Part shown: one piece after another, positions 28,989-36,769 of the stretch | How the letters are laid out: each line of letters opens with the position of its first letter | Numbering within the stretch: the first letter of the stretch is position 1 | Assembly (NCBI RefSeq): GCF_000687455.2 | Contig: NZ_JGVW01000085.1 | Location: 62,001 to 126,000 of the forward strand | Source of the DNA: Burkholderia sp. lig30 | GTDB lineage: Bacteria > Pseudomonadota > Gammaproteobacteria > Burkholderiales > Burkholderiaceae | Length of the DNA stretch: 64,000 nt | Direction of reading: 5' to 3' | Made by a program: the position numbers and the translations under genes | Notes under the pieces: generated by a model | What the model was told of the DNA's origin: nothing | Seen by the model: the letters and a program-made list of their open reading frames with translations, nothing else | The model's database searches: none

Positions 28989-29038
28989 GGGTCTGCTTCC
29001 AGATGGAACGTGCACGCGCTCCATGTGCAAGCAGACCC
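28989..29038 (-). promoter_or_regulatory. 50-base nested inverted repeat upstream of the transporter
   Basis: GGGTCTGCTT (28989-28998) and AAGCAGACCC (29029-29038) form a perfect 10-bp stem. ATGGA/TCCAT pair inside it around an apical loop. It sits between the CoA-transferase stop and the transporter start. It may be a terminator-like or attenuator structure, or a protein-binding dyad. Confidence 0.55.
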
Positions 29039-29081
29039 TGTGGTGGCCGGTTTCGCCGCCGGCCTGCGGCTCACGCCCGGT

Positions 29082-30275
29082 TCACGCCGACGACTTCAGC
29101 ACGCCCGCGTCGATCAGCCGCTGTTGCAGCGCCGGATCGACGCCGAGGCGATCGAGCACCGCGCGTGTGTCGCGGCCGAGCGCCGGCGGCGGGCGGCGGT
29201 ACGTCGCGGGCGTGCGCGACAGCTTGATCGGCGATGCGGTGCCGCGATACCGGCCCAGCTCGACGAGCAGGTTCCGGTGCAGCGTATGCGGGTGGTTCGC
29301 GACGTCGCCGACCGTCTGCACCGGCCCGCACGGCACGCCGGCCGCCATCAGCTGCTGCGCGAGCGTGTCGCACGCGTGTTCCGCAAGCCGCGCCTCGAGC
29401 GCGGCCTTCAGCGCCGGACGATGTGCGCAGCGGCTGCGGTTGTCGACGAAGCGCGGATCGCGCGCCAGCGCAGGCTCACCCAGGTGCGCGCACAGCTTCG
29501 CGAATTGCCGGTCGTTGCCGACCGCGAGAAAAATCGGCACCGTCGCCGTGCGATAGCTGTCGTACGGCGCGATGTTCGGATGCGCGTTGCCGCTGCGCGC
29601 GGGCACGCGCGCCGAACCGAAGAAATTCGGCAGATGCGGATGCAGCAGCGACACGCCGCAGTCGTAGAGCGCGATGTCGATCGACTGGCCGCGGCCGCTC
29701 CTGTCGCGCTCGGCGAGCGCAAGCAGGATGCCCGCGAGCGCGTTGAGGCCCGTCACCATGTCGACGATCGGCAGGCCGATACGCATCGCGTCGCCGTCGC
29801 GCTCGCCGTTGACGCTCATCAGCCCCGCCATCGCCTGGATCACCGCGTCGTAGCCGGGCAGCCCGCCGAGCGGGCCGTCGGCGCCGAAGCCCGTCACCGC
29901 GCAATGGATCAGGCGCGGGAAGCGCGGGCTCAGGTCGCGCGCGTAATCCATCCCCCAGCGCGCCAGCGTGCCCGGCTTGAAGTTCTCGACCAGCACGTCG
30001 GCGTCTTCGAGCAGGCGCCAGAGGATCACGCGGCCTTCGTCGCGCGACAGGTCGACGGCGAGACCCTCCTTGTTGCGGTTCACGCCCATGAAATACCACG
30101 CGGTGTCGTCGAGAAACGGCGGCCCCCAGCCGCGCGTCTCGTCGCCTGCCGGCGGCTCGATCTTGACGACCTGCGCGCCGTGATCGGCGAGCGCCTGCGT
30201 GCAGTACGGGCCGCCGAGCACGCGGCTCAGGTCGACCACCTTCAGGCCGTCCAGCGCGCCACGGGATGCGTTCAT
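29082..30275 (-). CDS. CaiB/BaiF-type (family III) CoA-transferase
   Basis: This 397-residue protein shows LKVVDLSRVLGGPYCTQALADHGAQVVKIEPP, VNRNKEGLAVDL, ENFKPGTLARWG and PGYDAVIQAMAGLMS, the core of formyl-CoA-transferase-like enzymes. The Asp of the PGYD segment is the likely acyl-anhydride nucleophile. It would move CoA between a thioester and a carboxylic acid. The start overlaps the acyl-CoA dehydrogenase stop (ATGA at 30272-30275), so the two form one operon and probably activate and oxidise the same acid. Confidence 0.88.
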   Translation of the reverse strand: MNASRGALDGLKVVDLSRVLGGPYCTQALADHGAQVVKIEPPAGDETRGWGPPFLDDTAWYFMGVNRNKEGLAVDLSRDEGRVILWRLLEDADVLVENFKPGTLARWGMDYARDLSPRFPRLIHCAVTGFGADGPLGGLPGYDAVIQAMAGLMSVNGERDGDAMRIGLPIVDMVTGLNALAGILLALAERDRSGRGQSIDIALYDCGVSLLHPHLPNFFGSARVPARSGNAHPNIAPYDSYRTATVPIFLAVGNDRQFAKLCAHLGEPALARDPRFVDNRSRCAHRPALKAALEARLAEHACDTLAQQLMAAGVPCGPVQTVGDVANHPHTLHRNLLVELGRYRGTASPIKLSRTPATYRRPPPALGRDTRAVLDRLGVDPALQQRLIDAGVLKSSA

Positions 30276-32023
30276 GGCGCCTCCTTCGGCAGCAGGCCGA
30301 GCGCCGCGTCGAGCGAGACCGGCTTGCCGCGCAGCAGCGCGTCGATGACGGGCGCGTCGCCCGCCTGCGCCGGCACCGCGAGCGGATCGGCGGGCAGCAG
30401 CGTGTGGCGCAGGATCAGGTGCGCGAGCGCGAGGCGGCGGCAGTCCGGCGCAAGCCGCACGCCCTCGCATGCCATCAGGATCGCCGCGCTCGCGTAATAC
30501 AGCGCCGAGCCGGCCTGGCGCACGCTCGCGTCGTCGCCGCTCGCCGCGACCTGCGCGAGCGCGTCGCACGCGCGCGCGAGCACGCGCCGCAGCCACGCGC
30601 GGCTCGCGCCCGGCAGCGGTGCCTCGCCGAGCTGTTCGGCGAGGAACGCGCGCAGCGCATCGAGCGCCGCTTCGCGCTGCGCGGCGCGCGCGATGTCGAG
30701 CGCGACGATGTTGCTCGTGCCTTCCCAGATCGAGCCGAGATGCGCGTCGCGCACCAGCCGCGCGTCGCTCCACTCCTCGATGTAGCCGGTGCCGCCGCGT
30801 ACCTCCATCGCGTCGCCCGTTACGCGCCGCGCATCTCGGCACGCGCGAAACTTGATCAGCGGCGTCAGGATGCGCACGCAGCGCGCGGCCGCCGCGTCGC
30901 CCGCGTCCGCCTGCGGCAGCAACAGCGCGATCTGCATGAACATCGTGCGCGCCGCCTCGGTCGGCAGCAGCATCTTCACCAGCTGGCGCTGCATCAGCGG
31001 CATGTCGATCAGCGTGCGGCCGAACGCCTCGCGATGCGCGGCGACGTGGAGCGCCTCGTTCATCGCGCGCCGCATCAGCCCCGCCGCGCGCACGCCGTTC
31101 GACAACCGCGACATGTTGATCATGTCCGCCATCTGATGGAAGCCGCGGCCGATCTCGCCGATCAGGTGGGCGTCGGCACCGTCCAGCGCGATCTCGCCGC
31201 TCGCCATCGAGCGGCTGCCGAGCTTGTCCTTCAGGCGCACGATCCGGTAGCGGTTGCGCGAGCCGTCCGGCAGCGTCTTCGGCAGCAGGAACAGCGCCAG
31301 CCCCTTGATGCCGTCCGGCGCGCCGTCGGGCCGCGCGAGCACCATCGCGAGATCGGCGTCCGCGTTCGAGCAGAACCACTTGTCGCCATACAGCCGCCAC
31401 ACCGCGTTGCCTTGCGCGTCGGTCTCGCGCACCGCGCGCGTGGCGATCCGGCCAACGTCGGAGCCGGCCGCCTGCTCGGTCATGAACATCGCGCCCTGGT
31501 ACAGCGTGTCGAAGTCGCGCGACGCGAGCATCGGCAGATAGCGCTCGACCAGCGCCGGATCGCCGAAGCGGCGCAGCGTGCGGGTCAGCGAGTCGGTCAT
31601 GCTGACCGGGCAGCACAGGCCGAACTCCGCCTGCACGAACAGGAAGGTCAGCGCATATTTGACGAGCGGCGGCGCCGGCTCGCGCTGGTGGCTCAGCGAT
31701 GCAAGCCCCAGCTCCGCGTAGGCCGCGCGCTCCAGCGCGACGTAGGCCGGATGCTTGTCGATGCGCTGCAGCGGCTCGCCGCGGCGGGTGCGGTGCACGA
31801 GCGCCGGCGGATGCCGGTCCGCGCATGCCGCCCACTCGTCCAGCTCGCCGGTGACGCGCGCGCCGAGCGCGTGCAGTTGCGGCGCGAGCGCCGCGTAGCG
31901 CGCGTCGCCGAGATGCAGCCTCAGCAACGCGGCCAGATCGGGATCGGCGGTAAAGAAATTGACGCCCCGGCTGTCGGGGATGTTGTCGGCGCCGGCGCGC
32001 GGCGCGAAAGCGGTCTCGTTCAT
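30272..32023 (-). CDS. Acyl-CoA dehydrogenase (AidB-like, large type)
   Basis: This 583-residue flavoprotein has the acyl-CoA dehydrogenase core: MFMTEQAAGSDVG, LKDKLGSRSMASGEI, RGGTGYIEEWSDARL and SIWEGTSNIVALDI. The length and N-terminus (FTADPDLAALLRLHL) resemble the AidB-like group rather than short-chain enzymes. AGGAGG stands eight bases before this ATG. It precedes the CoA-transferase gene and is divergent from a LysR gene. The acyl substrate cannot be read from sequence. Confidence 0.88.
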   Translation of the reverse strand: MNETAFAPRAGADNIPDSRGVNFFTADPDLAALLRLHLGDARYAALAPQLHALGARVTGELDEWAACADRHPPALVHRTRRGEPLQRIDKHPAYVALERAAYAELGLASLSHQREPAPPLVKYALTFLFVQAEFGLCCPVSMTDSLTRTLRRFGDPALVERYLPMLASRDFDTLYQGAMFMTEQAAGSDVGRIATRAVRETDAQGNAVWRLYGDKWFCSNADADLAMVLARPDGAPDGIKGLALFLLPKTLPDGSRNRYRIVRLKDKLGSRSMASGEIALDGADAHLIGEIGRGFHQMADMINMSRLSNGVRAAGLMRRAMNEALHVAAHREAFGRTLIDMPLMQRQLVKMLLPTEAARTMFMQIALLLPQADAGDAAAARCVRILTPLIKFRACRDARRVTGDAMEVRGGTGYIEEWSDARLVRDAHLGSIWEGTSNIVALDIARAAQREAALDALRAFLAEQLGEAPLPGASRAWLRRVLARACDALAQVAASGDDASVRQAGSALYYASAAILMACEGVRLAPDCRRLALAHLILRHTLLPADPLAVPAQAGDAPVIDALLRGKPVSLDAALGLLPKEAP

Positions 32024-32061
32024 GTGTCTGCCTCCTGGTTCGCTCAGCGTAGGCGGGCAGA

Positions 32062-32116
32062 CGATAAGCGTCCAATACACGATTCATCCGGCACGATAGA
32101 CTTAGCTTATCGATAA
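32062..32116. promoter_or_regulatory. Repeated CGATA motifs, candidate LysR operator
   Basis: CGATA at 32062 and 32094 and the palindrome TTATCGATAA (32107-32116) lie in the 111-base gap between divergent genes. CGATA (32094-32098), nine bases, TATCG (32108-32112) forms an inverted repeat of the size bound by LysR dimers. Confidence 0.5.
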
Positions 32117-32134
32117 CGCCCGACGGGAAACGCG

Positions 32135-33040
32135 ATGGAACTGAGGCAGTTGCGCTATTTCGTGGCGGTCGCGGAGGAGCTGCACTTCGGCCGGGCGGCC
32201 AAGCGGCTGTTCATTTCGCAGCCCGCGTTGAGCTTCGACATCCGCAAGTTCGAGGAGGCGCTCGGCGTGCAGCTGTTCGCGCGCACCAGCAAGTCGGTCG
32301 CGCTGACGAACGCGGGCGAGGTGCTGCTGCGCGAGGCCCGCCGGCTGCTGCTGCAGGCGGCGGAGGCCGAGCGCCTGACGGTGCGCTCGGCGTCGGGGCT
32401 GGCGGGCCGGCTGCGGATCGGTTTCGTCCATTCGATGCTGTATCGCGGGCTGCCCGGCGCGGTGCAGCGCTTCGAGGCGGACTATCCGAGCGTCGAGATC
32501 GTGTTGAGCGAAATGAACACGCAGGCGCAGGTGCAGGCGATCCAGCGCGGCCAGATCGATCTCGGCTACGCGCACTGGGGCCACTTCCCGGCGGAGATCG
32601 TCTCCACGCCGATTTTTTCCGAGCCGTTCGTATGCTGCCTGCCCGCCGCGCACGCGCTCGCGCGACGCAGTGAGGTCGAGCTGGCCGCGCTCGCGGACGA
32701 GCCGTTCATCCTGTTTCCGCGCGACGCCGCGCCCCACTATCACGACCTGATCATCGCGCAGTGCGTGAACGCCGGCTTCAGCCCGCTGATCCGCCACGAG
32801 GCGCGCCTCTGGCAGACCGTGCTGTCGATGGTCGAGTTCGGGATGGGCGTCGCGCTCGTGCCGCGCGTGCTGCAACAGGCGCGCAGCACGCGGCTCGCGT
32901 TCCGGGCGTTCACGGACGCGCCGCTCGAATCGCGCACGCTCGAACTGAAACGCAGCGGCGACGCCGAGCCGGTCGCGCTGCGCTTCGCCGAGTATCTGCG
33001 CAAGGCGATCGAGGCGCTGCCCGCGCGTGGAGAGGATTGA
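32135..33040 (+). CDS. LysR-family regulator of the acyl-CoA operon
   Basis: This 301-residue protein has an N-terminal winged HTH (LRQLRYFVAVAEELHFGRAA, ISQPALSFDIRKFEEALG) and a periplasmic-binding-like effector domain starting LRIGFVHSMLYRG. It resembles the BenM/CatR-type regulators of aromatic or organic acid use. Divergent placement indicates control of the dehydrogenase/CoA-transferase operon. The inducer is unknown. Confidence 0.88.
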   Translation: MELRQLRYFVAVAEELHFGRAAKRLFISQPALSFDIRKFEEALGVQLFARTSKSVALTNAGEVLLREARRLLLQAAEAERLTVRSASGLAGRLRIGFVHSMLYRGLPGAVQRFEADYPSVEIVLSEMNTQAQVQAIQRGQIDLGYAHWGHFPAEIVSTPIFSEPFVCCLPAAHALARRSEVELAALADEPFILFPRDAAPHYHDLIIAQCVNAGFSPLIRHEARLWQTVLSMVEFGMGVALVPRVLQQARSTRLAFRAFTDAPLESRTLELKRSGDAEPVALRFAEYLRKAIEALPARGED

Positions 33041-33189
33041 GCGCGTGCGGCGGAACAGGCATGTTGCGCCGGATGCAGCGACGGGCGTCGGAGGCGGCCC
33101 GCGCGTCGATTCGGCCAGGCAGTCAACGAGCGAAAATGTCCGCGGAGGCACGTGCTGCGCATCTCTCTAAAAAAATTTGCAGAAAGTGC

Positions 33190-33218
33190 TTTACGAACCC
33201 CAAAAGCTCTGACATAAT
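33190..33218 (+). promoter_or_regulatory. Sigma-70 promoter of tRNA-Val
   Basis: TTTACG (33190-33195), a 17-base spacer and CATAAT (33213-33218). The expected start is a few bases before the tRNA. The stretch between the LysR stop and this promoter holds nothing else recognisable. Confidence 0.75.
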
Positions 33219-33230
33219 TTCATCTTCTTC

Positions 33231-33305
33231 GGGCGGTTAGCTCAGCGGTAGAGCACTGCCTTCACACGGCAGGGGTCACTGGTTCGATCCCAGTACCGCC
33301 CACCA
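33231..33305 (+). tRNA. tRNA-Val (CAC)
   Basis: A 75-base cloverleaf with acceptor GGGCGGT/ACCGCCC, anticodon loop TTCACAC (anticodon CAC, reading GUG), the T-loop GGTTCGATCC and encoded CCA (33303-33305). It is followed by a strong terminator. It stands directly next to the lower-GC T6SS cassette, a common place for insertions. Confidence 0.95.
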
Positions 33306-33337
33306 GAATTCGTGGGTGTGTTGGAAGCCCGAAGAAT

Positions 33338-33371
33338 AAAGGCCCTCTGGCGAAAGCCGAGGGCCTTTTTC
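33338..33371 (+). terminator. Terminator of tRNA-Val
   Basis: GGCCCTC (33341-33347) pairs with GAGGGCC (33359-33365). A bulged T leads to an inner GGC-GAAA-GCC tetraloop hairpin, and a T-run follows (33366-33370). Confidence 0.88.
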
Positions 33372-33458
33372 TTTTCTTGCTGTCCCAGGAAACGCCTCCG
33401 TGCATGAGCCATCGGACTGAGAAGTGGCGGATCAGCATCTAATGCCGGGGCCTCGAAA

Positions 33459-34076
33459 TCACACACTCCGGCGCCGGAGCGCGCGCCAAGATAGTGCTCC
33501 GCCTACCAGCAGCACACTCAATCCCCAATAGAATTGCAATGCAAGGCCCTCAGTGAAGGCTGGGTCTCCGAGGTCTGCACGCCCCTGTTGCCGCAGAACG
33601 AACTGCACGCCTCTACCCAGCGGGGAAAGCATGTCCACGGAGAGGAAATCGACCACGACAAGCTCCAGCAGAAATGTCAGATACCAGCCCAATACGACGG
33701 CTAATGCAACGCCGATGAGCAGTGACACTACGGCGCGCGACGGTGTTTTGAAGCGCGCGCCCTCATAGCGGCTCGTCTCGACGCGATCATGACGAGACCG
33801 CCAGTATCGCCACGCGATATGGCCATATGCAAGCACCCCAGCGACCAGCATCACGCATGTGACCAGTAGCCAGAGCAACGCAAGCGTTTCCAGGTCGTTC
33901 GGATTGTCGAGCTCCCCGTTTCCGGTGAACCGCAACGCGGCGCGCAACGACATTTCGAGAAAGAACGGCATATTGCAGAAACAGTCGGCAATCGCATGTG
34001 CAAGACACCATCCACCAACGATGGCAATGGTCGCACTCGCCGACAACCGGAATATTACGGAAAGCAATTGTGTCAT
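33459..34076 (-). CDS. Multi-pass membrane protein, candidate immunity protein for the Tlde1-like effector
   Basis: This 205-residue protein has about four hydrophobic helices: near residues 8-30, 64-85, 112-135 and 182-197. A central loop of about 45 residues (LSVDMLSPLGRGVQFVLRQQGRADLGDP) may face the periplasm. It starts inside the stop codon of the effector gene (ATGA at 34073-34076), so expression is coupled. G+C is clearly below the window average. It matches no family I recognise. Protection against the periplasmic transpeptidase activity is inferred from gene order only. Confidence 0.6.
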   Translation of the reverse strand: MTQLLSVIFRLSASATIAIVGGWCLAHAIADCFCNMPFFLEMSLRAALRFTGNGELDNPNDLETLALLWLLVTCVMLVAGVLAYGHIAWRYWRSRHDRVETSRYEGARFKTPSRAVVSLLIGVALAVVLGWYLTFLLELVVVDFLSVDMLSPLGRGVQFVLRQQGRADLGDPAFTEGLALQFYWGLSVLLVGGALSWRALRRRSV

Positions 34077-34558
34077 CGCACCTCGACGGTCCCGTATGCC
34101 TTAAGGGTTGTCCCCGGAACCGGCAGATCCGGTTTGCGCGAACGGAGGTGACGTTCAAGACGATTGAAGTCCGAGGGGTGAACGATCGTAATGCACCCCA
34201 TGCTCAGTCGTGCAGGTCCCATGGGGTGCAAGCGGAAATTGCCTCGCCTTACGCCGTTGATCATCGTAGTGTCACCAGATGACGGGTTCCAAAGCGCAAA
34301 CCATTTTTTTTGATCCGTTGCCCCCCATCCATACTCTCCCCAAAGGTCGTAAATAAAGCCAAGTCGTCCGCCCGACTGGCGATCGACCAAGTAATATGTA
34401 CCTTTCGGAATTGGACCGATATCCTTTTGATTCACGGCTGCTGGATTGCCACGGCCATGCTTCTGCCCAGAAAACGCAGCTATCGGCCCGATTCCGTCGC
34501 AGCGAAGCCACGAAGTTTGCTGATGGTCCAAATGGAAACTGCATTTGATGTCACGCAT
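34073..34558 (-). CDS. Tlde1-like (DUF2778) L,D-transpeptidase T6SS effector
   Basis: This 161-residue protein resembles DUF2778/Tlde1 effectors. GPIPKGTYYLVDRQSGG is the typical central motif, and RLHPMGPARLSMGCITIV carries the presumed catalytic His111, Ser119 and Cys122 of the L,D-transpeptidase-like site. Tlde1 proteins cut or exchange D-amino acids on rival peptidoglycan stems. AGAGG lies six bases before this ATG. An ATG at 34588 overlaps the hcp gene and has a poor ribosome site. There is no signal peptide. The gene follows hcp, so delivery inside the Hcp tube is likely. Confidence 0.78.
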   Translation of the reverse strand: MRDIKCSFHLDHQQTSWLRCDGIGPIAAFSGQKHGRGNPAAVNQKDIGPIPKGTYYLVDRQSGGRLGFIYDLWGEYGWGATDQKKWFALWNPSSGDTTMINGVRRGNFRLHPMGPARLSMGCITIVHPSDFNRLERHLRSRKPDLPVPGTTLKAYGTVEVR

Positions 34559-34568
34559 CCAATGCCTC

Positions 34569-35051
34569 TCAGGACATGTTCCAGGCATCCCTGAAAATCA
34601 TGTTCCCATCGAGATACGACCATTGGATCTGCTCATACATGAGTTCCACTACTTCAAAATGCGTCCGATGCTGGCTCGACTGTTCTTTGATATTTGGCAC
34701 GCGAGGTGACACGGAAATTACCTTGACGTTGTTCATCAGCATATTGAAATACTCCTCCTCTTTCCCCGCTTCGGTAGTTCGATACCACTTAACTTCTGCC
34801 GATTTCAACGTCATTCCACGCGCTACGGCCATGTATAACAAAGGCGAAGACCGATCGATCTCCTTCTCAATCGTTAACGGTCGATGCGATCGTCCGCACA
34901 TCAACTTTCCGGTATTACCGTCAGCCTGTGTATGAATTCCATGCGAAAGACTCAGCACCTCGATACTACCCTCTCGACCAGCTACTTCGCTTGAACCCCG
35001 CATGTCCGCGCCGCCGTCGTCCTTCAACCAAAGATGTAATGGAATCGCCAT
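34569..35051 (-). CDS. hcp: Hcp-family T6SS tube protein
   Basis: This 160-residue protein matches the Hcp fold that stacks as hexameric rings inside the T6SS sheath: MAIPLHLWLKDDGG, GREGSIEVLSLSHGI, HRPLTIEKEIDRSSPLLYMAVARG and the tail of alternating strands ending in IQWSYLDGNMIFRDAWNMS. A perfect GGAGGTGCC stands before the ATG. No other structural T6SS genes are near, so it is an orphan hcp that carries the effector encoded next. The 171-base leader upstream is AT-rich. Confidence 0.88.
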   Translation of the reverse strand: MAIPLHLWLKDDGGADMRGSSEVAGREGSIEVLSLSHGIHTQADGNTGKLMCGRSHRPLTIEKEIDRSSPLLYMAVARGMTLKSAEVKWYRTTEAGKEEEYFNMLMNNVKVISVSPRVPNIKEQSSQHRTHFEVVELMYEQIQWSYLDGNMIFRDAWNMS

Positions 35052-35222
35052 GGCACCTCCATCTCAAAAATAAAACTCTCACACATCTCCGGCACATTAA
35101 CAGACACTCTCTCCATATTCTCCGCATTGGTTTTATCTCAATAAAAAACTGTTTCGAATTGTGTCCTCTCACCGGAACGCACATTGCAACGCGGCAATCG
35201 CACGACCTCCGGTCGAACGCAA

Positions 35223-36734
35223 TCAGATGCCGACCAACACCCGCCCCGCCGTCGCATCGATCGCCCGCTTCGCCTTCCCGACCAACTCGTCGACCTCCTC
35301 CTCGGTGATCACGAGCGGCGGCGACAGCAGCATCCGGTCACCGGTCGCGCGCATGATCAGATGACCGTCGAAGCAGAAGTCGCGGCAGATCGTCCCGACC
35401 TCGCCGCCGTTGTCGAAGCGCACGCGCCGCGCCGGATCGCGCGCCAGCTGAATCCCGGCCACCAACCCCACGCCGCCGATCTCGCCGACGATCGGATGCC
35501 CGTCCAGCGCTTCGCGCAGCCGCCGCTGGAAATACGGCCCGATGTCGCGCTTCACGCGCGCGACCACGCCGCCGTCGCGCAGCACCCTCAGGTTCGCGAT
35601 GGCCACGGCCGCGGCCACCGGATGCCCCGAATACGTCATCCCGTGATTGAATTCGCCGTGATCGATCAGCGCGTGCGCGATCCGGTCGTGCAGCGCCACC
35701 GCGCCCATCGGCACGTAGCCGGAGGTCAGCCCCTTGGCGAGTGTCAGCAGATCCGGCTCGAAGCCGAACTGCTGGTGCGCAAACCATTCGCCGGTGCGCC
35801 CGAAGCCGCCGATCACCTCGTCGGCCACGAGCAGGATGTCGTACTTGCGGCAGATGCGCTGGATCTCAGGCCAGTAGGTCGACGGCGGGAAGATCACGCC
35901 GCCCGCGCCCTGGAACGGCTCGCCGAAGAACGCGGCGACGTTCTCCGCGCCAAGTTCGAGGATCTTCGCTTCGAGCTGCCGCGCGCGCGCGAGGCCGAAC
36001 GCCTCGGGCGTCATCCCCGGTTCGGCTTCGCCGAAGAAATACGGCTGGTCGATGTGCACGATGTGCTCGACCTTCGACGGCATCTGCTCGTGCATGTAGC
36101 CCATGCCGCCGAGCGTCGCGCCCGCGATCGTCGAGCCGTGATAGCCGTTCGTGCGCGAGATCACATACTTCTTCGACGGCTTGCCTTGCGTGCGCCAGTA
36201 TTGATGGACGACGCGCAGCGCCGTGTCGTTACCTTCCGAGCCGCTGTTGCAATAGAAAAAGTGGCTGAAGCCGGCCGGCGTCAGTTCCGCGAGCAGCGCC
36301 GACAGCTCGATCACCGGCGGGTGGGTCGTCTTGAAGAATGTGTTGTAGTACGGCAGTTCCAGCATCTGCCGGTATGCGGCGTCGGCGAGTTCCTTTCGGC
36401 CGTAGCCGACGTTCACGCACCAGAGCCCCGCCATCCCGTCGATGATGCGGTTGCCATCCGAGTCCCACAGGTAGACGCCGTGCGCCCTGACGATCACGCG
36501 GCTGCCCGCGCGGTTGAGCGCGCCCATGTCGGAGAACGGGTGGATGTGATGTGCGGCATCGAGCGCGCGATACTGCGCGGTCGTGCGTGGCGCGGTCGGC
36601 GACGCCGCGCCGGATGACGCCACGCTAGATGACACTGTGCCGGATGATGCCGCACCGGATGACGAAGCACCGGACGACGATGCCCCGGCGCCGCTCGCGC
36701 CCGCATCCGGCATCGCTGCCAATCGATCGATCAT
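35223..36734 (-). CDS. Class III aminotransferase (putrescine/diamine-pyruvate type)
   Basis: This 503-residue PLP enzyme has the cofactor motifs FYCNSGSEGNDTALR, DEVIGGFGRTGEWF and the Schiff-base Lys in LTLAKGLTSGYVPMGAV. The order puuD-puuA-aminotransferase suggests it removes the amino group of putrescine or a related diamine, as SpuC does. AGGAGG stands before the ATG at 36734. The first 45 residues are Ala/Ser/Gly-rich and repeat-encoded (36600-36710), unlike other members. It ends the operon. Confidence 0.85.
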   Translation of the reverse strand: MIDRLAAMPDAGASGAGASSSGASSSGAASSGTVSSSVASSGAASPTAPRTTAQYRALDAAHHIHPFSDMGALNRAGSRVIVRAHGVYLWDSDGNRIIDGMAGLWCVNVGYGRKELADAAYRQMLELPYYNTFFKTTHPPVIELSALLAELTPAGFSHFFYCNSGSEGNDTALRVVHQYWRTQGKPSKKYVISRTNGYHGSTIAGATLGGMGYMHEQMPSKVEHIVHIDQPYFFGEAEPGMTPEAFGLARARQLEAKILELGAENVAAFFGEPFQGAGGVIFPPSTYWPEIQRICRKYDILLVADEVIGGFGRTGEWFAHQQFGFEPDLLTLAKGLTSGYVPMGAVALHDRIAHALIDHGEFNHGMTYSGHPVAAAVAIANLRVLRDGGVVARVKRDIGPYFQRRLREALDGHPIVGEIGGVGLVAGIQLARDPARRVRFDNGGEVGTICRDFCFDGHLIMRATGDRMLLSPPLVITEEEVDELVGKAKRAIDATAGRVLVGI

Positions 36735-36769
36735 GTTGCCCTCCTCGCGGCCGCGGCCGGCATCGCGCG

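Noticed and set aside
29082-32087. A single 1001-residue fusion of the CoA-transferase with an upstream frame
   Set aside because: The first 600 codons are the wrong frame of the acyl-CoA dehydrogenase; the real genes overlap at ATGA (30272-30275).
33231-35222. Prophage or integrative element at tRNA-Val
   Set aside because: No integrase, excisionase or direct repeat of the tRNA 3' end is visible; only reduced GC and cargo genes.
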